The notes under the pieces are model-generated. The model had not been told where the DNA came from, did no database searches, and was given only the letters and a program-made list of their open reading frames with translations. Position numbers and translations under genes: made by a program. From an alpha proteobacterium MED-G09 (lineage in GTDB: Bacteria > Pseudomonadota > Alphaproteobacteria > MED-G09), in assembly GCA_905182015.1 (NCBI GenBank), contig CAJIZT010000007.1:62001-126000 (forward strand): DNA of 64,000 nucleotides. The letters are read 5' to 3'. Below are positions 10,822 through 21,725 of the stretch, in pieces (within the stretch, counting starts at the first letter, position 1; each line of letters starts with the position of its first letter).

Positions 10822-11280
10822 GTGAAAGAAGTTTTTTTAGCTGTTTTTGATGGTACAGATGAATGCAAGTTTGCCGTTAGGTATGCCGCAAGAAGGGCGA
10901 AGATAAATGAAGCTGACTTGTTAATAGTTGCAACAGTTGATACTGTTGAGTTTACATATTGGCTAAGTGTGAACAGCAAAATGATTAATGATATAGAAAA
11001 AGAATCTAGAGAAATGTTAGATGTATTATCTTTAGAGATTCGTTCGTACTCTGATATCAATTGTAACTACATTATTGAGCATGGCTCCAAGCTGGAGGTG
11101 GTTAGGAGGTTAATTAAAGGTAACGATTCAATATCGCTTCTTGTTTTAGGTTCAGAGAATAAAGATAAGAAGCCGGGTATTCTTGTTGAAACAATATCAG
11201 GTGTTGGTTATTCTATTCCGGTAACAGTTTTACCGGGTAATTTAACTAACGAAACTATTGATAGGCTAGTAACTATATAA
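10822..11280 (+). CDS. Universal stress protein family (GTG start)
   Basis: UspA-like fold pattern: VFDGTDECKFAVRYAARRA...SLLVLGSENK...IPVTVLPG. Confidence 0.8.
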   Translation: MKEVFLAVFDGTDECKFAVRYAARRAKINEADLLIVATVDTVEFTYWLSVNSKMINDIEKESREMLDVLSLEIRSYSDINCNYIIEHGSKLEVVRRLIKGNDSISLLVLGSENKDKKPGILVETISGVGYSIPVTVLPGNLTNETIDRLVTI

Positions 11281-11299
11281 ATTTAATTGAGGAGAAGAT

Positions 11300-11845
11300 A
11301 TGTTTATACAAACTGAGGAAACGCCAAATCCGTCTACTATGAAGTTTATTCCCGGGGAAGATGTGATGGGTAACAGTAATAAAACTATTTATTTTAAAGA
11401 TTCAAATGAAGCTCAATCATCACCTTTAGCCTTATCCTTATTTGATATTGAAGGAGTTGTCGGAGTATTTTTCGGATCTGACTTCCTGACGATAACCGTA
11501 GGCGGTAAAGAATGGAAAAATATAAAACCTTCGATTTTGAGTGTAATTATGAATCATTTTATTTCAGGAGACAAGATTCTCCTTGAAGAAAAAGTTAAGC
11601 CAACTGAGTCAGTCAATCTTGATGATATCTCTGAAAAAATAAAAGATATAATTGAAACGCATGTTAGACCTGCGGTCGCACAAGATGGCGGCGATATTGT
11701 TTTTGAAAGTTATAAGGACGGGATAGTATACGTAAGTATGAAAGGGTCATGTGATGGTTGTCCATCTTCTGCGATGACTTTAAAAAATGGGGTTGAAAAT
11801 CTTTTAAAACATTATATTCCTGAGGTGCAAGGTGTCAGTATCTGA
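11300..11845 (+). CDS. NifU-like Fe-S scaffold protein (Nfu family)
   Basis: Nfu N-terminal domain QTEETPNPSTMKFIPG; C-terminal VAQDGGDIVFESY...GSCDGCPSSAMTLKNGVE with CxxC. Confidence 0.93.
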   Translation: MFIQTEETPNPSTMKFIPGEDVMGNSNKTIYFKDSNEAQSSPLALSLFDIEGVVGVFFGSDFLTITVGGKEWKNIKPSILSVIMNHFISGDKILLEEKVKPTESVNLDDISEKIKDIIETHVRPAVAQDGGDIVFESYKDGIVYVSMKGSCDGCPSSAMTLKNGVENLLKHYIPEVQGVSI

Positions 11846-12422
11846 AGAAGAGGCTAGAAATATAATTTTTTCTGAAGCCAGAACCCATAATGATTGGTTA
11901 AAAAAAGATATTCCAAACAATATTTTGACGGACCTATTTAATCTTATGAGATGGGGACCCACAAGTGCGAATTGTTCGCCAACCAGGATTATTTTTATTA
12001 AGTCCTCTGAAGCAAAAGAGAGATTAATTCCATTTTTAATTGAATCTAATCTAGAGAAAACTATCAATTCCCCCGTTACTGCTATTATTGCATTTGATAC
12101 AGAATTTCATAAACACTTGCCCAGGCTCTTTCCTCACAACCTGGATGCACAAAATTGGTTCAATTATTCTGAAGAGGTTTCTGAAATTACTGCCTTTAGA
12201 AACGGATCAATTCAAGGTGGGTACTTTATAATTGCTGCAAGAATGCTAGGTCTTGATTGCGGACCGATGTCGGGATTTGATCAGGTTGGAGTTGATAAAG
12301 AATTTTTCTTTAACTCAAAAATTAAGTCTAATTTTTTATGCAATATTGGCTACGGAGAATCAGAAAAACTTTTTCCTCGATCCCCAAGATTTGAATTTAA
12401 CGAAGTTTGCGAGATCTTATAG
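11832..12422 (+). CDS. Nitroreductase family protein (RutE/HadB malonic semialdehyde reductase-like)
   Basis: MRWGPTSANCSPTRIIF; LGLDCGPMSGFD; GTG start overlapping the 3' end of the nfu gene. Confidence 0.82.
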   Translation: MSVSEEEARNIIFSEARTHNDWLKKDIPNNILTDLFNLMRWGPTSANCSPTRIIFIKSSEAKERLIPFLIESNLEKTINSPVTAIIAFDTEFHKHLPRLFPHNLDAQNWFNYSEEVSEITAFRNGSIQGGYFIIAARMLGLDCGPMSGFDQVGVDKEFFFNSKIKSNFLCNIGYGESEKLFPRSPRFEFNEVCEIL

Positions 12423-12425
12423 TAA

Positions 12426-13103
12426 ATGAAATTACTCTGCCTGGACACAACTCTAAATAATTGTGCTGCTCAAATTATTCTTCCTGGAAAAATCACTCCT
12501 TTATTAAGAGATAAAACTCAACCTCCTTCAGATATAATTTCTTTTTTGGTAAATAAATCTTTATCTGATTCTTCGTTGAATATTTCTGACCTTGACGGAG
12601 TAATTGTTACAACTGGTCCAGGTAATTTTACTAGCCTGAGGGTTGGTATTTCTTTTGGAGTTGGATTATCTAAAGGCCTTGCTATTCCGATATATGGAAT
12701 TTCCTCATTACAAGCAATTATGTTTAGTCATAAAAAAAATTGGAAAGAGTACAAAAATTTTTTAGTTACTGCAGAAGCGAGGGGCAATGATTATTTTTTT
12801 CAGTTATTTGATAATTTATCCAACCCCATTAGTGATCCTATAAAAACTTCACTAGAGGAAGCAAAAATAATTTTTTTTAACAATAATTTATTTTTCGTAG
12901 GATCCGGATCTTTAGGTGTTGCGAAGACTTTAGATCAAGAAAAAAATATTATTTGCGATAATGATGAGATTGATTTTTTATTAGTCTTTGAGGGTATGAA
13001 AAAAAATATCTCATATTACCAGAATAACCTTCAGCCTGTTTATTTATCCGATCCTGTTGCGGAGAAAAAGGATCCATTATGGTTTGCCAAAAAGAAAATA
13101 TAA
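12426..13103 (+). CDS. tsaB: tRNA threonylcarbamoyladenosine biosynthesis protein TsaB
   Basis: VTTGPGNFTSLRVGISFGVGLSKGLAIPIYGISSL; followed by rimI. Confidence 0.9.
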   Translation: MKLLCLDTTLNNCAAQIILPGKITPLLRDKTQPPSDIISFLVNKSLSDSSLNISDLDGVIVTTGPGNFTSLRVGISFGVGLSKGLAIPIYGISSLQAIMFSHKKNWKEYKNFLVTAEARGNDYFFQLFDNLSNPISDPIKTSLEEAKIIFFNNNLFFVGSGSLGVAKTLDQEKNIICDNDEIDFLLVFEGMKKNISYYQNNLQPVYLSDPVAEKKDPLWFAKKKI

Positions 13104-13543
13104 GTTTAGATCGTTTAAGTATTATAAATATTAATATAATCCGAAAAATTCAGAAAGAATGTAATGAAACTATTTGGAGCAAGGAATCTTTAACTCACCT
13201 TTTCCAGGATGGAAGTGGATCAGGTTTTATTCTGTTTAATGAATTACTACCTGCTGGTTATATTATGCTTCGTTCACTTTCTCGAGAAGTCGAAGTATTA
13301 TCTTTTGGTGTGATTCCTTTGTTTAGAAGAAATGGGTTTGGACTGATTTTGCTTCAAGAGGCAGAGCGATTTATTATCAGTAATAAAAAATCACAACTTA
13401 TGCTCGAGGTCTCTATTAATAACTTTACGGCACTGTCATTTTATAGATCTGCTGGCTTCAAAGAAATTAAAATCTTAAAAAATTATTATAAGACTGACAA
13501 AGGACGTCAAGATGGTTTATTATTATCGAAATTATATATTTGA
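13079..13543 (+). CDS. rimI: GNAT N-acetyltransferase, RimI-like
   Basis: GVIPLFRRNGFGLILLQEAE ... LEVSINNFTALSFYRSAGFKEI; position after tsaB. Confidence 0.82.
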   Translation: MVCQKENISLDRLSIININIIRKIQKECNETIWSKESLTHLFQDGSGSGFILFNELLPAGYIMLRSLSREVEVLSFGVIPLFRRNGFGLILLQEAERFIISNKKSQLMLEVSINNFTALSFYRSAGFKEIKILKNYYKTDKGRQDGLLLSKLYI

Positions 13544-13580
13544 TGATTACAATGAAAAGTATTCTTGCTAGGATAAAGAC

Positions 13581-13997
13581 ATGAAAATTGAAGAAATGTG
13601 TGAAGAAAAATCAATGAGGATGACAGACCAAAGAAGGGTTATTGCAAAAATTCTCGATAATGCAGATGATCATCCTGATGTGGAAGAGCTTCACAAGAGA
13701 GCTTGTTTGATTGATAAAAATATTTCAGTGGCAACCGTATACAGAACTGTTCGACTTTTTGAGGAAGCAGGGATTCTTGTTAGGCATGAGTTTAAGGATG
13801 GAAGGTCGCGATATGAAAATGTTGACATAAGCGATCACCACGATCATTTAATAGACATAGAATCAGGTGAAATAATTGAGTTTACCAATGAAGAAATAGA
13901 AGCCATTCAAAAGAAGATCGCTGATACCTTGGGCTATGATCTCATTGATCATCGTTTGGAGCTTTATGGCAGACCAAAAGTCACTAAAAAGAGCTAA
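13581..13997 (+). CDS. fur: Fur family transcriptional regulator (Fur/Mur-like)
   Basis: RMTDQRRVIAKIL...VSVATVYRTVRLFEEAGIL-like HTH; DHHDHLIDIESGEIIEF metal site. Confidence 0.88.
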   Translation: MKIEEMCEEKSMRMTDQRRVIAKILDNADDHPDVEELHKRACLIDKNISVATVYRTVRLFEEAGILVRHEFKDGRSRYENVDISDHHDHLIDIESGEIIEFTNEEIEAIQKKIADTLGYDLIDHRLELYGRPKVTKKS

Positions 13998-14003
13998 AAT
14001 AAA

Positions 14004-15356
14004 ATGGAAAACAGTAAAGATAAAAAGAAATCTCTTTTTATAAAGAGCTACGGATGTCAAATGAATGAATATGACTCTGAGCGAATGTTAGAAATTCTTG
14101 AACCCTTTAACTACTCTTCAGTAGCAGGACCAGAAGACGCCGATTTAATAATATTAAACACATGTCATATTAGAGAAAAAGCCGCAGAAAAAATTTATTC
14201 TGAACTTGGGCGAATTAAAAAAATTTATCGTACTAAAAAAAGGGATACTAAAATTGCCGTTGCGGGGTGCGTTGGTCAAGCGGAGGGACAAGAAATAATT
14301 AATCGGTCTCCCATCGTTGATTTAGTATTTGGACCCCTTACCTATCATCAATTACCAGAGATGCTTGAGAATATAAATACCGAGAAAGGTCTCCCTAATA
14401 AAAAGTTAGTTAATATTGATGTACCTGACGTCGATAAGTTTAACGAGATGAAGGGCTCTCGGAAAAGCCTAAGGTCAATAAGTTCACTATTATCTATTCA
14501 GGAGGGGTGTGATAAGTTTTGCTCTTTTTGTGTTGTTCCCTATACCAGGGGTGTAGAAATATCTAGACCAGCAAATCAGATCATGAAAGAGGCATCCGAA
14601 CTTATTGAGGCTGGAGCTAAAGAATTAATCTTATTGGGCCAGAATGTTAATGCATGGAATGGGCGTGTGAGCGGCAATAAAAATTGGAGTTTTCCAAATC
14701 TTATTAGAGAATTATCCAAGCTGGATATTGCTCGAATTAGATATATAACGAGTCATCCAAGGGATATGACTGATGAATTAATGCGTTCACACCAAGACGT
14801 TGAAAAACTTCAGCCCTATCTTCACTTACCGATTCAATCTGGCTCCAATAAGGTTTTAAAGGAGATGAACAGAGGCTATACTTTTGGCGAGTATATGAGA
14901 ATTATCGATAAAACAAGGGTATATAGACCAGATATTGCTATATCGGGAGATTTTATAGTTGGCTTTCCAGGGGAAACTGACAAAGATTTTAATGATACAC
15001 TAAAAATTGTTAAGGAAGTTAAATATGCACACGCTTATAGCTTTAAGTACTCATCAAGGCCTGGAACCCCTGCCTCTCTTATGGAAAACCACATTGAAGA
15101 GAATGTTAAGAGCGAGAGACTCAAAATTCTTCAGGACTTAATCAAGGAGCAGACGCGAGATTTTAATAAATCGTTTGTTGGTAAAGAAATCGATGTCCTT
15201 ATTGATAAGCCCGGTAAGGGTGAAAATAGAATGTCTGGACGCTCAGCGTACTTGCAATCTGTTCATATGGATGGCGGCGCCTCTATGATTGGTAAAATTT
15301 TAAAAGTAAAAGTAACTAAATCTAGAGACAATAGCCTTGAAGGTATTGCTTCATAA
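14004..15356 (+). CDS. miaB: tRNA-2-methylthio-N6-dimethylallyladenosine synthase MiaB
   Basis: SYGCQMNEYDSERM; radical SAM motif IQEGCDKFCSFCVVPYTRG; C-terminal TRAM-like region. Confidence 0.97.
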   Translation: MENSKDKKKSLFIKSYGCQMNEYDSERMLEILEPFNYSSVAGPEDADLIILNTCHIREKAAEKIYSELGRIKKIYRTKKRDTKIAVAGCVGQAEGQEIINRSPIVDLVFGPLTYHQLPEMLENINTEKGLPNKKLVNIDVPDVDKFNEMKGSRKSLRSISSLLSIQEGCDKFCSFCVVPYTRGVEISRPANQIMKEASELIEAGAKELILLGQNVNAWNGRVSGNKNWSFPNLIRELSKLDIARIRYITSHPRDMTDELMRSHQDVEKLQPYLHLPIQSGSNKVLKEMNRGYTFGEYMRIIDKTRVYRPDIAISGDFIVGFPGETDKDFNDTLKIVKEVKYAHAYSFKYSSRPGTPASLMENHIEENVKSERLKILQDLIKEQTRDFNKSFVGKEIDVLIDKPGKGENRMSGRSAYLQSVHMDGGASMIGKILKVKVTKSRDNSLEGIAS

Positions 15357-15360
15357 AGAA

Positions 15361-16347
15361 ATGACAATGAAAAAAAACATCAATCAACTAAAGGAAGTAA
15401 GGAAGGTTATAGAGTTAGAAAATAATTCATTCTTAACAGACCTTTATGGCGAGCACGATGAAAATTTATCAAAGCTAGAAAATAACTTTGGTATTAATAT
15501 TTCTTACAGAGGAAATACTATAGAGTTCAGAGGTGAATCGGAGCCCTGTCAAACTGCAAGCCAGTTAGTTCTAAAAATTTATAAAAAACTTAGTAAGGGG
15601 GAAAAGATAAACTCAGGTCTTTTCGATAATTTTTCTAAAAAATATTCCGCCGATAATTCTGAAAAATTAAGTACAGTTTTAATTAAAACAAAAAGAAAAA
15701 ATATTTTTGCTAGATCTAGCAATCAGTCTAAATTTGTTGGTTTAATCCACACAAAGGATCTAGTTTTTGGTGTTGGCCCTGCCGGCACTGGGAAAACCTA
15801 TCTTGCTGTTGCATGTGCAGTCGAGGCCCTTTTAAATAAAGATATTAATAAAATAATACTTTCTCGGCCAGCAGTTGAAGCTGGGGAACGTTTGGGCTTC
15901 CTTCCTGGTGACCTAAAAGAGAAGATTGATCCATATCTTCGACCACTTTACGATGCTTTAAATGATCTAATGCCGGAGAAAGCATTAGAAAAATATTTGG
16001 AAGACGGTACTATAGAGATTGCTCCACTGGCTTTTATGAGAGGAAGAACCCTAGAAAATGCTTTTATCATTCTAGATGAGGCACAAAATACATCATCTAT
16101 GCAAATGAAGATGTTTTTAACTAGATTGGGAAGAAATTCACGAATGGTTGTTGTTGGAGATTCAACCCAGATTGATTTGCCCAGGGGAGAGCGGTCTGGG
16201 TTAGCTGAAATACTTAGTATAATGCCGAAGACCAAAGAAATTGGTAATGTTCATTTCAAGAATAAAGATATCACGCGACATAGTCTTGTGACAAAAATTG
16301 TAAGAGCTTATGAGAAAAATGGAAGAGAAATTAAAAATAAAGCCTGA
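15361..16347 (+). CDS. phoH: PhoH-like ATPase
   Basis: FGVGPAGTGKTYLAVACAVEAL; ILSRPAVEAGERLGFLPGDL; IILDEAQNTSSMQMKMFLTRLG; the ATG at 15361 is more likely than the ORF-track start inside miaB. Confidence 0.94.
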   Translation: MTMKKNINQLKEVRKVIELENNSFLTDLYGEHDENLSKLENNFGINISYRGNTIEFRGESEPCQTASQLVLKIYKKLSKGEKINSGLFDNFSKKYSADNSEKLSTVLIKTKRKNIFARSSNQSKFVGLIHTKDLVFGVGPAGTGKTYLAVACAVEALLNKDINKIILSRPAVEAGERLGFLPGDLKEKIDPYLRPLYDALNDLMPEKALEKYLEDGTIEIAPLAFMRGRTLENAFIILDEAQNTSSMQMKMFLTRLGRNSRMVVVGDSTQIDLPRGERSGLAEILSIMPKTKEIGNVHFKNKDITRHSLVTKIVRAYEKNGREIKNKA

Positions 16348-16810
16348 TATTGTCATTGATATTTCAGCTAGTGATGAATGGAACAAAGATGAAATTTCTT
16401 TAGTAAGGAAGGTTCTAAATTTCTCTATAAAATTTATGTCTAAGAATAATCCAACTGAAATAAGCATCAGATTGACCGGGCGTGAGGAAATTAAAGAATT
16501 AAATAAAATGTATAGAGATAAAGATTCAACAACCAATGTTCTATCATTTTGTTCTGTAAATGAACACTTTCATCCGGATGCGCGCGAGATTCTTGGTGAT
16601 ATTGTTATTTCCAGGGACAATGTTGTGAAAGAGGCAAAAGACTCCTATAAAACATTTGAAAATCATTTATCACACCTTGTAATTCACGGTTTATTGCATT
16701 TATTAGGATATTTGCATGATGAAGAAAAGGATGCTCTTATTATGGAAAATATTGAAGTTGATATATTAGAAAGGATTGGAATATCCAACCCCTATAAAGG
16801 TATTCGATAG
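16310..16810 (+). CDS. ybeY: Endoribonuclease YbeY
   Basis: LGDIVISRD...HLVIHGLLHLLGYLHDEEKDA zinc motif. Confidence 0.94.
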   Translation: MRKMEEKLKIKPDIVIDISASDEWNKDEISLVRKVLNFSIKFMSKNNPTEISIRLTGREEIKELNKMYRDKDSTTNVLSFCSVNEHFHPDAREILGDIVISRDNVVKEAKDSYKTFENHLSHLVIHGLLHLLGYLHDEEKDALIMENIEVDILERIGISNPYKGIR

Positions 16811-16811
16811 A

Positions 16812-17666
16812 ATGTTAAAAAAACTAACCGACCAATTAAAACTGCTATTAAAAGAAATCATTACTTTTTTAATTAAAAAAAAGCCTAGCTCCTTAAGAAC
16901 CATATTAGAAGATCATGTTGATAATCAGAGCGAGTTTAGTGCAGAAGAAAAGGATATGCTAATCAATATTATTGGCTTTGGAGAGTCCCGGGTTGAGGAC
17001 TCAATGGTTCCTAGGGCTGATATTATCGCTGTCGACGTTGAAACTTCCGCAGAAGAGACAGTCAAATTATTTGCTGAGTGTAATCACTCCAGAATTGCTG
17101 TCTATAGGGTTACCTTAGACGACCCCATCGGAATGCTTCATATTAAAGATTTCGTTGGTGCCTTGTCCAGAAAAGATATTTCAGACATATTAATTAGACC
17201 ATTAATTAAGGATATTCTGTTTGTTCCACCCTCAATGAAATCAAGAGAACTTCTCTTAAAGATGCAGGTTTCACGAATTCATATGGCTCTAGTGGTAGAT
17301 GAATATGGAGGAACCGATGGATTGCTCACTATTGAGAATCTTATTGAAGAGATCGTTGGTGAGATTGAAGATGAGCATTCAGATAATAACTCCAAGAAGA
17401 TCAATGTTTTTGAAAATTACTTGGATATATCCGCACGCACAACACTTAGTGAGGTTGAAGAAATTTTAGGATTTTCATTATTGGAGGAAGAGGTCGATGA
17501 GGAAATAGAAACTATTGGAGGGTTAGTTTTTCTTTTAGCGGGGAGGGTTCCCCAGAGGGGTGAATTAATTCCACACCCAAAAGGTTTTGAGATTGAGATA
17601 AGGGAAGTGGATCAAAGAAAAATTATTAATGTTCGATTTAGGATTAATACCAAGAAATTTTCTTAA
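16812..17666 (+). CDS. corC: CBS/transporter-associated domain hemolysin family protein (CorC-like)
   Basis: VEDSMVPRADIIAVD; ALVVDEYGGTDGLLTIENLIEEIVGEIEDE. Confidence 0.9.
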   Translation: MLKKLTDQLKLLLKEIITFLIKKKPSSLRTILEDHVDNQSEFSAEEKDMLINIIGFGESRVEDSMVPRADIIAVDVETSAEETVKLFAECNHSRIAVYRVTLDDPIGMLHIKDFVGALSRKDISDILIRPLIKDILFVPPSMKSRELLLKMQVSRIHMALVVDEYGGTDGLLTIENLIEEIVGEIEDEHSDNNSKKINVFENYLDISARTTLSEVEEILGFSLLEEEVDEEIETIGGLVFLLAGRVPQRGELIPHPKGFEIEIREVDQRKIINVRFRINTKKFS

Positions 17667-17696
17667 TTAATTAAATTTATTTGGAAATTAAATATT

Positions 17697-19208
17697 ATGA
17701 GATTTTTATTATTTAATCTATTAGTTTTTTTGGCTGGCTCTTTATCAGTATTGTCTCAGGCTCCATTGAATATTTTCTTTATTCTTTTGATAACCCTTCC
17801 CGTGCTGTTTTATGTTCTTGATCAAAGTCTTACAGAGAATTCCTTTTCTTATAAGTTTCTTAAAATTACTTATTTTGGAAGTATTTTTTTATATGGATAT
17901 TTCTTTTTTGGTTTATCGTGGATTAGTTCTGCATTTGATTATAGGGAGGGGTTTGAGGAATTAAAGTTTATAAGTATTTTTGGCCTTCCCCTCTTATTGA
18001 TTTTTTTGACAATCCCTGGCTGGTTAGTTACAGCATTTTTTTGGGGCTCAAGACTTCAAAGCTGCTACGCAATATCATTAGGGCTTTTGGTGGGCGAGTA
18101 TTGCCGAAGTATTTTATTTACTGGTTTTCCATGGAATTTATTTGGTCATTCTTTAGCCTTTGATGACCGGGCAATGCAAATTACGGCGATTATAGGCGTC
18201 CAATCTGCTGGTTTTTTTGTTATACTTTTTTCACTAACGCCAATTTTATTTCTAAAGAAGGATACCATTGTATCAGGTCTAACAACTGCCTTAATATTGC
18301 CAGCTCTAATTATTTACGGTTCTATGAGAGTTCCAGAGGAAATAAAATTTTCTGATAAGAGCTTTTTATTAATCCAGCCGAATATTGAACAAGATATAAA
18401 AATGAGTGGAGATAATATTTCTTTATTAGTAAAGAAATACATTGAACTTTCGTCAAGCCGTCCTGACGTTGACTTAATCGTATGGCCTGAAAGTGCATTA
18501 CCTTTTTCTCTTGGAAGTAATAAATCAATAAGAAAATTTATTATGGAAAGTATTGATGGAAATTCTAAATTATTAACAGGGAGTATCCGAGTTGATGAAA
18601 AAAATTTATTAAAAAATTCTTCCCTTTTAATCAATAAAGATGGCGAGGTGGTAAGCTTTTATGACAAGATTCACTTAGTTCCTTTTGGAGAATACATTCC
18701 CTTTCAAAGATTACTTAACAAATACAATTTTTTAGATATCGTAGCCTCTGACGATGGCTTTTCCAGAGGTTTATTGGATGATCCCATCGCCACACCAATT
18801 GGGACCGCACGACTATTGATATGTTATGAAATAATTTTTTCCAATGAAATAATAAGAAGTAAACCAAGGCCAGACGTATTAATTAATATAACAAATGATG
18901 CATGGTTTAATGACTATTCGGGACCATACCAGCACTTTGATAATGCTCGATTTCGTGCTATAGAAAATGGGTTGCCAATTTTAAGGGCTGCTAATACTGG
19001 AATTTCAGCAGTCATTGACCCTTACGGCAGGGTCTTGAAGAAAATTGACTTAAAAGAAGAGGGGGTTATTTTTTCTAATCTTCCGATCCGAGCGAGCGAG
19101 ACAGTTTTTTTAAAATTTGGCGACTTCACATTATTAATTTTATTTATATTATGCATTTTAAGGTTTAGAAGAGATTTATTAAGAGAGTACTTTTATGAAG
19201 CAAAATAA
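17697..19208 (+). CDS. lnt: Apolipoprotein N-acyltransferase
   Basis: Polytopic N-terminus plus nitrilase-like domain: [52 protein letters not shown]. Confidence 0.95.
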   Translation: MRFLLFNLLVFLAGSLSVLSQAPLNIFFILLITLPVLFYVLDQSLTENSFSYKFLKITYFGSIFLYGYFFFGLSWISSAFDYREGFEELKFISIFGLPLLLIFLTIPGWLVTAFFWGSRLQSCYAISLGLLVGEYCRSILFTGFPWNLFGHSLAFDDRAMQITAIIGVQSAGFFVILFSLTPILFLKKDTIVSGLTTALILPALIIYGSMRVPEEIKFSDKSFLLIQPNIEQDIKMSGDNISLLVKKYIELSSSRPDVDLIVWPESALPFSLGSNKSIRKFIMESIDGNSKLLTGSIRVDEKNLLKNSSLLINKDGEVVSFYDKIHLVPFGEYIPFQRLLNKYNFLDIVASDDGFSRGLLDDPIATPIGTARLLICYEIIFSNEIIRSKPRPDVLINITNDAWFNDYSGPYQHFDNARFRAIENGLPILRAANTGISAVIDPYGRVLKKIDLKEEGVIFSNLPIRASETVFLKFGDFTLLILFILCILRFRRDLLREYFYEAK

Positions 19209-20370
19209 AAATTATTTATTCACATCCGAATCCGTTTCAGAGGGCCACCCAGATAAGGTTTGTGATTGTATTTCCGATAGCATACTTGATTTATATATTA
19301 CGGCTGATCCGGAGGCCAGAGTGGCTGTTGAAACTTTAGTTACAACCGATCTAGTGATTGTTTCTGGAGAGATTAGATCGAAAGCTAATATTACAAAAGA
19401 ATCTATAGAGAACGTTATAAGAAACTCTGTTAAAGAAATTGGCTATGAACAAGATGGCTTCCATTGGGATACTCTCAAGACTCAAATTCTTCTTCATGAG
19501 CAATCTGCAGATATTGCCGTAGGCGTTGACTCTATTGGTAACTCAAAGGAGGAAGGCGCTGGCGATCAAGGAATAATGTTTGGATATGCATGTGACGAGA
19601 CGCCTGAATTTATGCCTGCTCCAATACTTTATTCACATAAAATATTAAAATTATTAGCAGATAAAAGGCATTCGGGCCTAATTGAAGGAATACTTCCAGA
19701 CTCCAAGTCACAAGTTACATTCAGCTATGAAGGGGGTAAGCCAAAATATATTGACTCTATTGTTGTCTCTTCCCAGCACACGGAAGATTGTTCTCAAAAA
19801 AAAATTCAGGAAATAGTAAGGGATACAATAGATGGCGTTATGCCCCAGGAATGGTTAAGGGCTGATACTTCGTTTATAGTTAATCCTACAGGCAAATTTG
19901 TAATTGGTGGCCCTGTCGGTGATACAGGATTAACAGGACGAAAAATCATTGTCGATACCTACGGAGGTTCAGCACCTCACGGTGGCGGTGCATTTTCAGG
20001 AAAAGATCCTACAAAAGTTGACCGTTCCGCTGCTTATATTGCCCGGTATTTAGCAAAGAATATTGTTGCCTCAGGTATCTCGGAGCGTTGTACGATTCAA
20101 CTATCTTATGCAATTGGTATCGCGGATCCCATTTCGGTCTATGCCGATATGCACGGCACTGGGATTGTTTCAGAGCGGGACTTGGTAAGGGTATTGCGTG
20201 ATTTAGTTGATCTAACTCCTAGAGGTATTAGAGAAACCCTTGGACTAAACAAGCCAATTTATAAACGTACATCATCATACGGACATTTTGGTAGAAGCCC
20301 TAGTGCAGATGGTGGTTTTAGTTGGGAAAAATTAGATCTAGTTGGCTCTATATCTGATGCCCTTAAATAA
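19195..20370 (+). CDS. metK: S-adenosylmethionine synthetase
   Basis: [64 protein letters not shown]. Confidence 0.98.
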   Translation: MKQNKNYLFTSESVSEGHPDKVCDCISDSILDLYITADPEARVAVETLVTTDLVIVSGEIRSKANITKESIENVIRNSVKEIGYEQDGFHWDTLKTQILLHEQSADIAVGVDSIGNSKEEGAGDQGIMFGYACDETPEFMPAPILYSHKILKLLADKRHSGLIEGILPDSKSQVTFSYEGGKPKYIDSIVVSSQHTEDCSQKKIQEIVRDTIDGVMPQEWLRADTSFIVNPTGKFVIGGPVGDTGLTGRKIIVDTYGGSAPHGGGAFSGKDPTKVDRSAAYIARYLAKNIVASGISERCTIQLSYAIGIADPISVYADMHGTGIVSERDLVRVLRDLVDLTPRGIRETLGLNKPIYKRTSSYGHFGRSPSADGGFSWEKLDLVGSISDALK

Positions 20371-21031
20371 TATAGATAAAAATATCATCACTGTTCGTGG
20401 TCGAGAGAGGTCCTTAACCTCCAAACAAAAAGAGTTATTTACTAATTTAAAAGAATACGAAATTAACGTCTTGTCTCTAAAAGATTCTAATTTTCTCAAA
20501 GGAAAAAAATTATTTTTTGAAATTGGGTTTGGATCAGGAGAGATTATCTGTAAACAAGCAAAGCTCAATCCAAACAACATATATATTGGTGTTGAGTACT
20601 ATAAGAAAGGAATTACACAACTTATAGAGAAAATTATAGAGAATAAGATAAGTAATTTAAAAATTTTTCACGGAGATGCGCGTAGAATTCTGATGGATAT
20701 TCCAAGTAATATTTTTGATGAAATATGGCTCTTTTTCCCCGACCCCTGGCCAAAGAATCGTCATGAAAAGAGAAGATTTGTTCAATCAAGCATGATTCAG
20801 ACGTTAAATAGTAAAATTAAGAAAGGAGGAAGGCTACTAATATCCTCTGATGATAAGAATTATATTGCCTGGACCTTAAGCCTTTTTTTTATGGAAAATA
20901 GTTTTGACTGGATTGCCGATGGACCCAATGATTGGCAAGCCCCAACTAATGATTATTTTGGATCTCGTTATGAGAATAAAGGAATTAAAAATGACAGAGA
21001 GCCATATTTTCTTAAGTTTAAAAAGCTGTAG
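20357..21031 (+). CDS. trmB: tRNA (guanine-N7-)-methyltransferase
   Basis: [30 protein letters not shown]-like motif ([17 protein letters not shown]); start codon ambiguous (20342 or 20357). Confidence 0.93.
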   Translation: MPLNNIDKNIITVRGRERSLTSKQKELFTNLKEYEINVLSLKDSNFLKGKKLFFEIGFGSGEIICKQAKLNPNNIYIGVEYYKKGITQLIEKIIENKISNLKIFHGDARRILMDIPSNIFDEIWLFFPDPWPKNRHEKRRFVQSSMIQTLNSKIKKGGRLLISSDDKNYIAWTLSLFFMENSFDWIADGPNDWQAPTNDYFGSRYENKGIKNDREPYFLKFKKL

Positions 21032-21120
21032 CGATATAATTGGATAAATTAATAATCTTGAAGTTTATTTATAATTAAGCTAAAACATACTTATATTTCG
21101 AATTTGTTGATTAAAATACG

Positions 21121-21159
21121 AAGTGGGTAGGTTGGACCTTTCCCGCTTTTTTTATTTTT
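21121..21159 (+). terminator. Terminator-like hairpin plus U-tract in the rimP leader (possible attenuator)
   Basis: AAGTGGG(T)AGG-TTGGA-CCT(TT)CCCGCTT followed by TTTTTATTTTT, in the 139-nt trmB-rimP gap. Confidence 0.6.
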
Positions 21160-21170
21160 AGAATGTAAAA

Positions 21171-21698
21171 ATGTTAGATGAAGTAAAGGCTGTAAACTAT
21201 TTTAAACATCTTGTCGCGCCCGATAAAGCAGGCGAGTTTTTTTCATTGTTTGAGGAAGTTATGAGAAAAACATCTTATAGTCTAGTAAGGTTAAAAGTCA
21301 GTGGTAAGGAAGAGCTGAATATACAAATTATGGCAGAGAAAGAAAATAAATCAATGGTTATTAAGGATTGTAAAATATTAAGCAATGCCCTAGTTGCGGC
21401 TATTGATGAGCTAGGAACCTTCACACATGATTATATATTAGAGATTTCGTCCCCTGGAATTGATAGGCCTCTGACAAGCAAAGAAGATTTTTCTTACTGG
21501 GCTGGTAAAAATGTCTCTGTAAAATTAAATAAACCAATTAATTCTTTAAAAAAATATACAGGTACTCTAAAGGGATTTTTTAATGAAAAGGTTGAGGTTT
21601 ATACTTCTAGTGATGAAAAGGATATTATATCTATAAAGCCGGAAATTATTAAAAGTATAAGTATTGTATGGTCCCCAGAAATATCTAAGCCAAATTAA
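21171..21698 (+). CDS. rimP: Ribosome maturation factor RimP
   Basis: DYILEISSPGIDRPLTSKEDF; upstream of nusA. Confidence 0.94.
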   Translation: MLDEVKAVNYFKHLVAPDKAGEFFSLFEEVMRKTSYSLVRLKVSGKEELNIQIMAEKENKSMVIKDCKILSNALVAAIDELGTFTHDYILEISSPGIDRPLTSKEDFSYWAGKNVSVKLNKPINSLKKYTGTLKGFFNEKVEVYTSSDEKDIISIKPEIIKSISIVWSPEISKPN

Positions 21699-21725
21699 TT
21701 TTAAACTATTATCAAAGAGGAAAAA

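Noticed and set aside
19150-19210. SAM riboswitch upstream of metK
   Set aside because: metK starts inside the lnt 3' end, leaving no room for a leader riboswitch.
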